This document shows, piece after piece, positions 60,398 to 64,000 of a stretch of 64,000 bases of DNA. The DNA lies in contig JAJDUP010000005.1 in NCBI GenBank assembly GCA_022826565.1, forward strand, positions 62,001 through 126,000, given 5' to 3'. The stretch comes from Gemmatimonadota bacterium (GTDB lineage: Bacteria > Gemmatimonadota > Gemmatimonadetes > Longimicrobiales > Gaopeijiaceae). A model generated the notes under the pieces. The model made no database searches. It saw only the letters and a list, made by a program, of their open reading frames with translations, and was not told where the DNA came from. The stretch's first letter is position 1, and every line of letters starts with the position of its first letter. The position numbers were made by a program, and so were the translations under genes.

Positions 60398-63334
60398 ATG
60401 CGACTACGCGAACAGATTGATGCCGGGCGTTGGGCCTCGCTCGGCGTCGCCGTCTCTTTCGTGCTTGCCTTCGGGTTTGCAGAGAGAGCGGCGGCTCAAA
60501 CCGGGACGATTACGGGGGCCGTTCAGGATGCGGTCAGCCAGGCTCCGATTGCGGGCGCGCAGGTCTCCGTAGTCGGAACCTCGCTCGGGGTCCTGGCCAA
60601 CAACGTCGGGCGCTACCTGATCATCAACGTACCGGCCGGCGAACACACGGTTCGGGTCGACATCATCGGCTACGGCAGCACGGAGATGCAGGTGACCGTG
60701 CCGGCCGGAGGTGCGGCCACCGCCGACTTCAACCTCCGCCAGGACGCGATCGCGCTGGAGGGAATCATCGCGACCGGCACCGCGGGACAGGCACGGCGCC
60801 GCGAGGTCGGCAACAGCATCAGCGCCATCGCGGCGGAGGACATCGAGTTCACCGCCGTAACGGACTTCGGCGACGTGCTGCAGGGACGCGCGACCGGCAT
60901 CCAGGTCAACGACCACAGCGGGCAGGTGGGCGCGGCGAGCCAGATCCGGCTCAGGGGCAACAATTCCCTCACGCAGGGCAACAACCCCCTCATCTACGTG
61001 GACGGGGTCCGCCTCGAGAGCAACCCGATCGGCTCGGACGACGAGGGCGCGCAGACGCCTTCGGCCCTGGATATGATCAACCCCAACGATGTCGACCGCA
61101 TGGAGGTGATCAAGGGGCCCGCCGCCACGACGCTGTACGGCACGGAGGCGGCAGGCGGCGTGATCCAGATCTTCACGAAGCGCGGTGTCGCGGGAGCGCC
61201 GGCGTGGACCCTCTCGATGGAGCAGGGCATGAGCGTCATGCCCCACCAGGGTCCCGGCGTCGACGTGAACCCCTCGGGGCTCTTCCTGAATACCTGCCGG
61301 GATTCCAGCATCCTCAATCACCAGACCGGTACGATCGGCGTGGACGAGCCAGGCTGCCCGGAGAGCGGGAGCTGGTTCCGCAACGCCCACCACCAGGTCT
61401 ACAACCTGAGCGTGCGGGGCGGCGGCGAAACGGCGACCTACTTCGTTTCAGGCCAGTACGGTGACCGGAAGGGCGTGGTGGACCCACAGGGTGCGGACAA
61501 CTACAACATCCGCGCCAACATCTCCTTCCAGCCGGCTGACGGGCTGAACATCCAGCTGAACAGCACCTACGGGCGCCGGAACATCACCTGGATTCCCAAC
61601 GGCAACAACGCGTCCGGTCTGTATCTGAACGTGTTGCGCGGAGACCGCGGGTACACCCCCGGCAACGACGATTCGCTGGTTCTCGAAAACGAGATCATTA
61701 CCCATCTCGACCAGTACATCACCGGTCTCGCTATCAACTGGGCCCCGAACAACCTGTTCTCCCACCGGGTGAACATGGGGATCGACTACACGTCGTCGGA
61801 CTTCATCGATTTCAAGGGCTGGGGCTTCTACGAGGACCATGCGGGGAACCGCGAGGTCGACCAGCAGTTCGATCGCAACCTGACCTTCGACTACAGCGGG
61901 ACGCTCAACTACAGTCCCCTGGACAACATCAGTTCGACCCTGGCCTGGGGCGGACAGGTGTACGAGGAATACAACTACACCATCAACGGCTTCGACGAGC
62001 TGTTCGCCGGACCGGGCGAGCAGATTCTCGGCGGCGGCAACCTTCCCCAGGTCTTCGAGGGCCGCATCACCACCAGGAACGGTGGCTTCTTCGTTCAGGA
62101 AGTCCTGGGGCTGAACGACAAGCTGTTCGTTACCGCCGGGATGCGCTGGGACGGATTCAGCACCTTCGGGGAAGGCTTCGGCCTGGCCGCATATCCCAAG
62201 CTGCAGGCTGCCTACACCATTTCGGACGAGGATTTCTTCCCCTTCGACTGGGCAGAGACGGTCAAGCTGCGGGCCGCGTGGGGCGAGTCGGGCAAAGCTC
62301 CCGGAGCGTTCGCCGCCAAGCGCACCTACTCGGCAACGTCGGCCGACGAGCAGGTTCCGGCCGTGATCATCTCCAACCTGGGGAATCCGGATCTCGGGCC
62401 CGAGGTATCGTCCGAGATCGAATACGGGGTGGACGCCTCGTTCCTCAACGGCCGTGTGAGCATCGAGTTCACCGCCTATGACCAGACCACGCGCGACGCC
62501 CTGATCGGCGTGCAGGAAGCCCCCTCGGGGGGCACCGAACAGGCGACGCTCAGGAACCTCGGCGAGGTCAAGAACTGGGGCACGGAGACTCTCTTGAACA
62601 TCGTTCCGGTGCGGACCGACGACATCGAGTGGGACATCGGCGTCAACTTCAGTACGAACGACAGCGAGATCACGGACCTCGGACCTCTCGAGGACCTGGG
62701 CACCAGCCGGCAGCTGGGGCTTCCGCTCTGGATCCGCTGGGACGACATCCTGCAGAACCCCGATGAAATCGGCGTGCTGCCAGACTGGGAAAAGGGCTAC
62801 ATCGGCAACCTCTTCCCGACCGAGACGATCGGGCTGAACTCCCGGCTGACTCTCTGGCGCTCACTGACGCTCGATGTCGTGGGCGAAGGCCAGTACGGCA
62901 TGGTGAGGCCCATCGGCATCGCGTACCAGAACGTGCGCAGGCGCGTATGGCCGGGTGACGGATGCCCCGCCATTCAGGACCAGTACTATTCGCTTAGTGG
63001 CTCGGGATCTTCGCGGGTTGCGACGATGGGGCTGCCGGCCTCCGACATCGCCCGCTGCATCGGGCCCTATGCGGACCAGGGCATCTGGACCGACCCCGCG
63101 GACTTCTTCAAGATCCGCTCGGCCTCGATCACCTACCGGCTGCCGGACGGACTGGTGCCCGGAGCGCGTAGCGCCCAGGTGGGGATTGCAGGGAAGAACC
63201 TGCTGACCTGGACCGACTACCGCGGTCTGGATCCGGAGGCCAACGACAACGGGTTTGGAGACTCGACGCCCAACGAGTACTACAACATGGCGCCGCCGAG
63301 GATCTTCATCCTGAATCTCTCCGTGAACTTCTGA
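60398..63334 (+). CDS. SusC/RagA-family TonB-dependent outer-membrane receptor (second copy)
   Basis: 978 residues with the same plan as the receptor at 53432: signal ending AAAQTG, regulatory-like domain (GTITGAVQDAVSQAPIAGAQ), plug (GDVLQGRATGIQVNDHSGQ, IRLRGNNSLTQGNNPLIYVD, DRMEVIKGPAATTLYGTEAA) and barrel ending LNLSVNF. Both share the stretch AxRRREVGNSxS between regulatory domain and plug. Strong AAGGAGGAG site before the ATG. A different barrel suggests a different ligand from the first copy. Confidence 0.92.
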   Translation: MRLREQIDAGRWASLGVAVSFVLAFGFAERAAAQTGTITGAVQDAVSQAPIAGAQVSVVGTSLGVLANNVGRYLIINVPAGEHTVRVDIIGYGSTEMQVTVPAGGAATADFNLRQDAIALEGIIATGTAGQARRREVGNSISAIAAEDIEFTAVTDFGDVLQGRATGIQVNDHSGQVGAASQIRLRGNNSLTQGNNPLIYVDGVRLESNPIGSDDEGAQTPSALDMINPNDVDRMEVIKGPAATTLYGTEAAGGVIQIFTKRGVAGAPAWTLSMEQGMSVMPHQGPGVDVNPSGLFLNTCRDSSILNHQTGTIGVDEPGCPESGSWFRNAHHQVYNLSVRGGGETATYFVSGQYGDRKGVVDPQGADNYNIRANISFQPADGLNIQLNSTYGRRNITWIPNGNNASGLYLNVLRGDRGYTPGNDDSLVLENEIITHLDQYITGLAINWAPNNLFSHRVNMGIDYTSSDFIDFKGWGFYEDHAGNREVDQQFDRNLTFDYSGTLNYSPLDNISSTLAWGGQVYEEYNYTINGFDELFAGPGEQILGGGNLPQVFEGRITTRNGGFFVQEVLGLNDKLFVTAGMRWDGFSTFGEGFGLAAYPKLQAAYTISDEDFFPFDWAETVKLRAAWGESGKAPGAFAAKRTYSATSADEQVPAVIISNLGNPDLGPEVSSEIEYGVDASFLNGRVSIEFTAYDQTTRDALIGVQEAPSGGTEQATLRNLGEVKNWGTETLLNIVPVRTDDIEWDIGVNFSTNDSEITDLGPLEDLGTSRQLGLPLWIRWDDILQNPDEIGVLPDWEKGYIGNLFPTETIGLNSRLTLWRSLTLDVVGEGQYGMVRPIGIAYQNVRRRVWPGDGCPAIQDQYYSLSGSGSSRVATMGLPASDIARCIGPYADQGIWTDPADFFKIRSASITYRLPDGLVPGARSAQVGIAGKNLLTWTDYRGLDPEANDNGFGDSTPNEYYNMAPPRIFILNLSVNF

Positions 63335-63351
63335 TGGGGAGGACAGATACG

Positions 63352-64000
63352 ATGATGAGACGACAGAGAAGGGCGGGGATGGGTGCCCTTGCAGTCCTCC
63401 TGGGCGCCGTTGCCCTGACCGGGTGCGAACTCGAGGTCCTGAATCCGGGAAGGATCCTGGACGAGGACCTCACCACCCGCGACCTCATGCCGATCCTGGT
63501 TTCCGGGGCCTCGGCGGAGTTCAATCACATCGGTGATTTTTACGCATTCGACATCGCGCGCCTCACCGACGACCTGTCCGGGACGGGAAGCTACTTCTCC
63601 ACCGGGCAGTACCGTAGGGGAGTCTTCGACAACGAGAACTCCGAGGGGCACTGGGAACAGACCCACGAGGCCGCATGGGCTTCCGGGAGCGCGTGGGAAC
63701 GGTTGCAGGAGGTCCTTGAGGCCGAAGCCAACAGCTTCGAAGGATCTGCGCGGCTGTTCCTCCTCATGGGACTGGCGCACCGCATCCTGGGTGAGAACTT
63801 CTGCGATGTGGTCTACGACAAGGGGCCGCTGCAACCCCGCACGGCCGCGTTCGACAGCGCGATCGTGGCCCTCAACCAGGCCATCACCATCGGTACGGCG
63901 GCGGGTGCGTCGGCTTTCGTGACCGCCGCGCACGGTGGAATCGCTCAGGCCAATGTCGGGCTGGGCAATTGGTCGGCGGCGGTTCAGTCCGCCTCTCAGG
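63352..64000 (+). CDS. SusD/RagB-family lipoprotein, 3' truncated by window end (second copy)
   Basis: The first 216 codons are visible and the frame is still open at 64000. MMRRQRRAGMGALAVLLGAV leads to LTGC, a lipobox, then ELEVLNPGRILDEDLTTRD, the SusD start. The LLMGLAHRILGENFCDVVYD segment is alignable with LLGENFCVSVIDGE of the first SusD. It starts 17 bp after its receptor with GGGGAGG upstream, so the two form the second SusC/SusD unit. Confidence 0.88.
   Translation, partial: MMRRQRRAGMGALAVLLGAVALTGCELEVLNPGRILDEDLTTRDLMPILVSGASAEFNHIGDFYAFDIARLTDDLSGTGSYFSTGQYRRGVFDNENSEGHWEQTHEAAWASGSAWERLQEVLEAEANSFEGSARLFLLMGLAHRILGENFCDVVYDKGPLQPRTAAFDSAIVALNQAITIGTAAGASAFVTAAHGGIAQANVGLGNWSAAVQSASQ

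Noticed and set aside
1-64000. tRNA, rRNA, CRISPR arrays, IS elements or prophage genes
   Set aside because: By eye I saw no T-loop/anticodon pattern, no regularly spaced direct repeats, and no transposase, integrase or phage structural motifs. A covariance-model search (tRNAscan, Infernal) was not possible here.

Overview
The window is strongly GC-rich bacterial chromosome, densely coded, with many 4-nt start/stop overlaps and several TTG or GTG starts backed by good ribosome binding sites. Two SusC/SusD-type outer-membrane pairs, an Omp85 protein, lytic transglycosylase and several lipoproteins show a diderm. Heme A synthase and a multiheme cytochrome point to respiration. SusC/SusD pairs in a high-GC background, with TPR, NHL and patatin families, best fit Gemmatimonadota or a close relative. 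This placement is inference; there is no rRNA in the window, and I found no tRNA, CRISPR array, IS element or prophage.

Layout. 1-7.7 kb: end of a UPF0173 hydrolase, a lipoate/octanoate ligase, an orphan ExbB/TolQ-type channel, a lytic transglycosylase, a cold-shock protein and PolA with a degenerate proofreading domain. 7.8-11.1 kb: a short SSB, a primary-like sigma factor and an Omp85 protein. 11.3-16.5 kb: malic enzyme fused to a phosphotransacetylase-like domain, ATP-type PEP carboxykinase and an M23 peptidase. 16.6-24.3 kb: EVE protein, methylmalonate-semialdehyde dehydrogenase, class III aminotransferase, a sodium symporter with a 60-residue membrane companion, signal peptidase I with a histone-like tail, and a lipoprotein amidohydrolase. 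The dehydrogenase and aminotransferase suggest amino-acid or pyrimidine-derived semialdehyde catabolism. 24.4-28.3 kb is accessory in character: two PIN toxin/antitoxin modules, an NHL lipoprotein, a cupin lipoprotein and a YdeI-like protein.

28.3-33 kb: a Cho-like UvrC homologue, an HD phosphohydrolase, a second sigma factor whose promoter carries a long palindrome, and RsgA. 33.1-37.2 kb is the most unusual stretch. Four genes coupled by 4-nt overlaps encode a flavin reductase, a membrane protein with a methyltransferase-like tail, an SbcD/Mre11-like protein missing key metal ligands, and a short SbcC/Rad50-like protein that keeps a CxxC zinc-hook motif but has lost Walker A and Walker B. 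This looks like a catalytically silent relative of SbcCD.

37.1-50 kb: a DUF2723 protein, TrpE, an M20 peptidase, small envelope-stress-like proteins, a lone E1-alpha dehydrogenase subunit, a V4R-like protein, DUF420, heme A synthase, a long-chain acyl-CoA dehydrogenase and a patatin phospholipase. 50-64 kb: an octaheme cytochrome with TPRs, two lipoproteins and the first SusC/SusD pair in one run, then three uncharacterised membrane proteins and a second SusC/SusD pair cut off by the window end.

Two copies of the palindrome TGTAAT-N6-ATTACA lie 22 kb apart and may be sites for one regulator.
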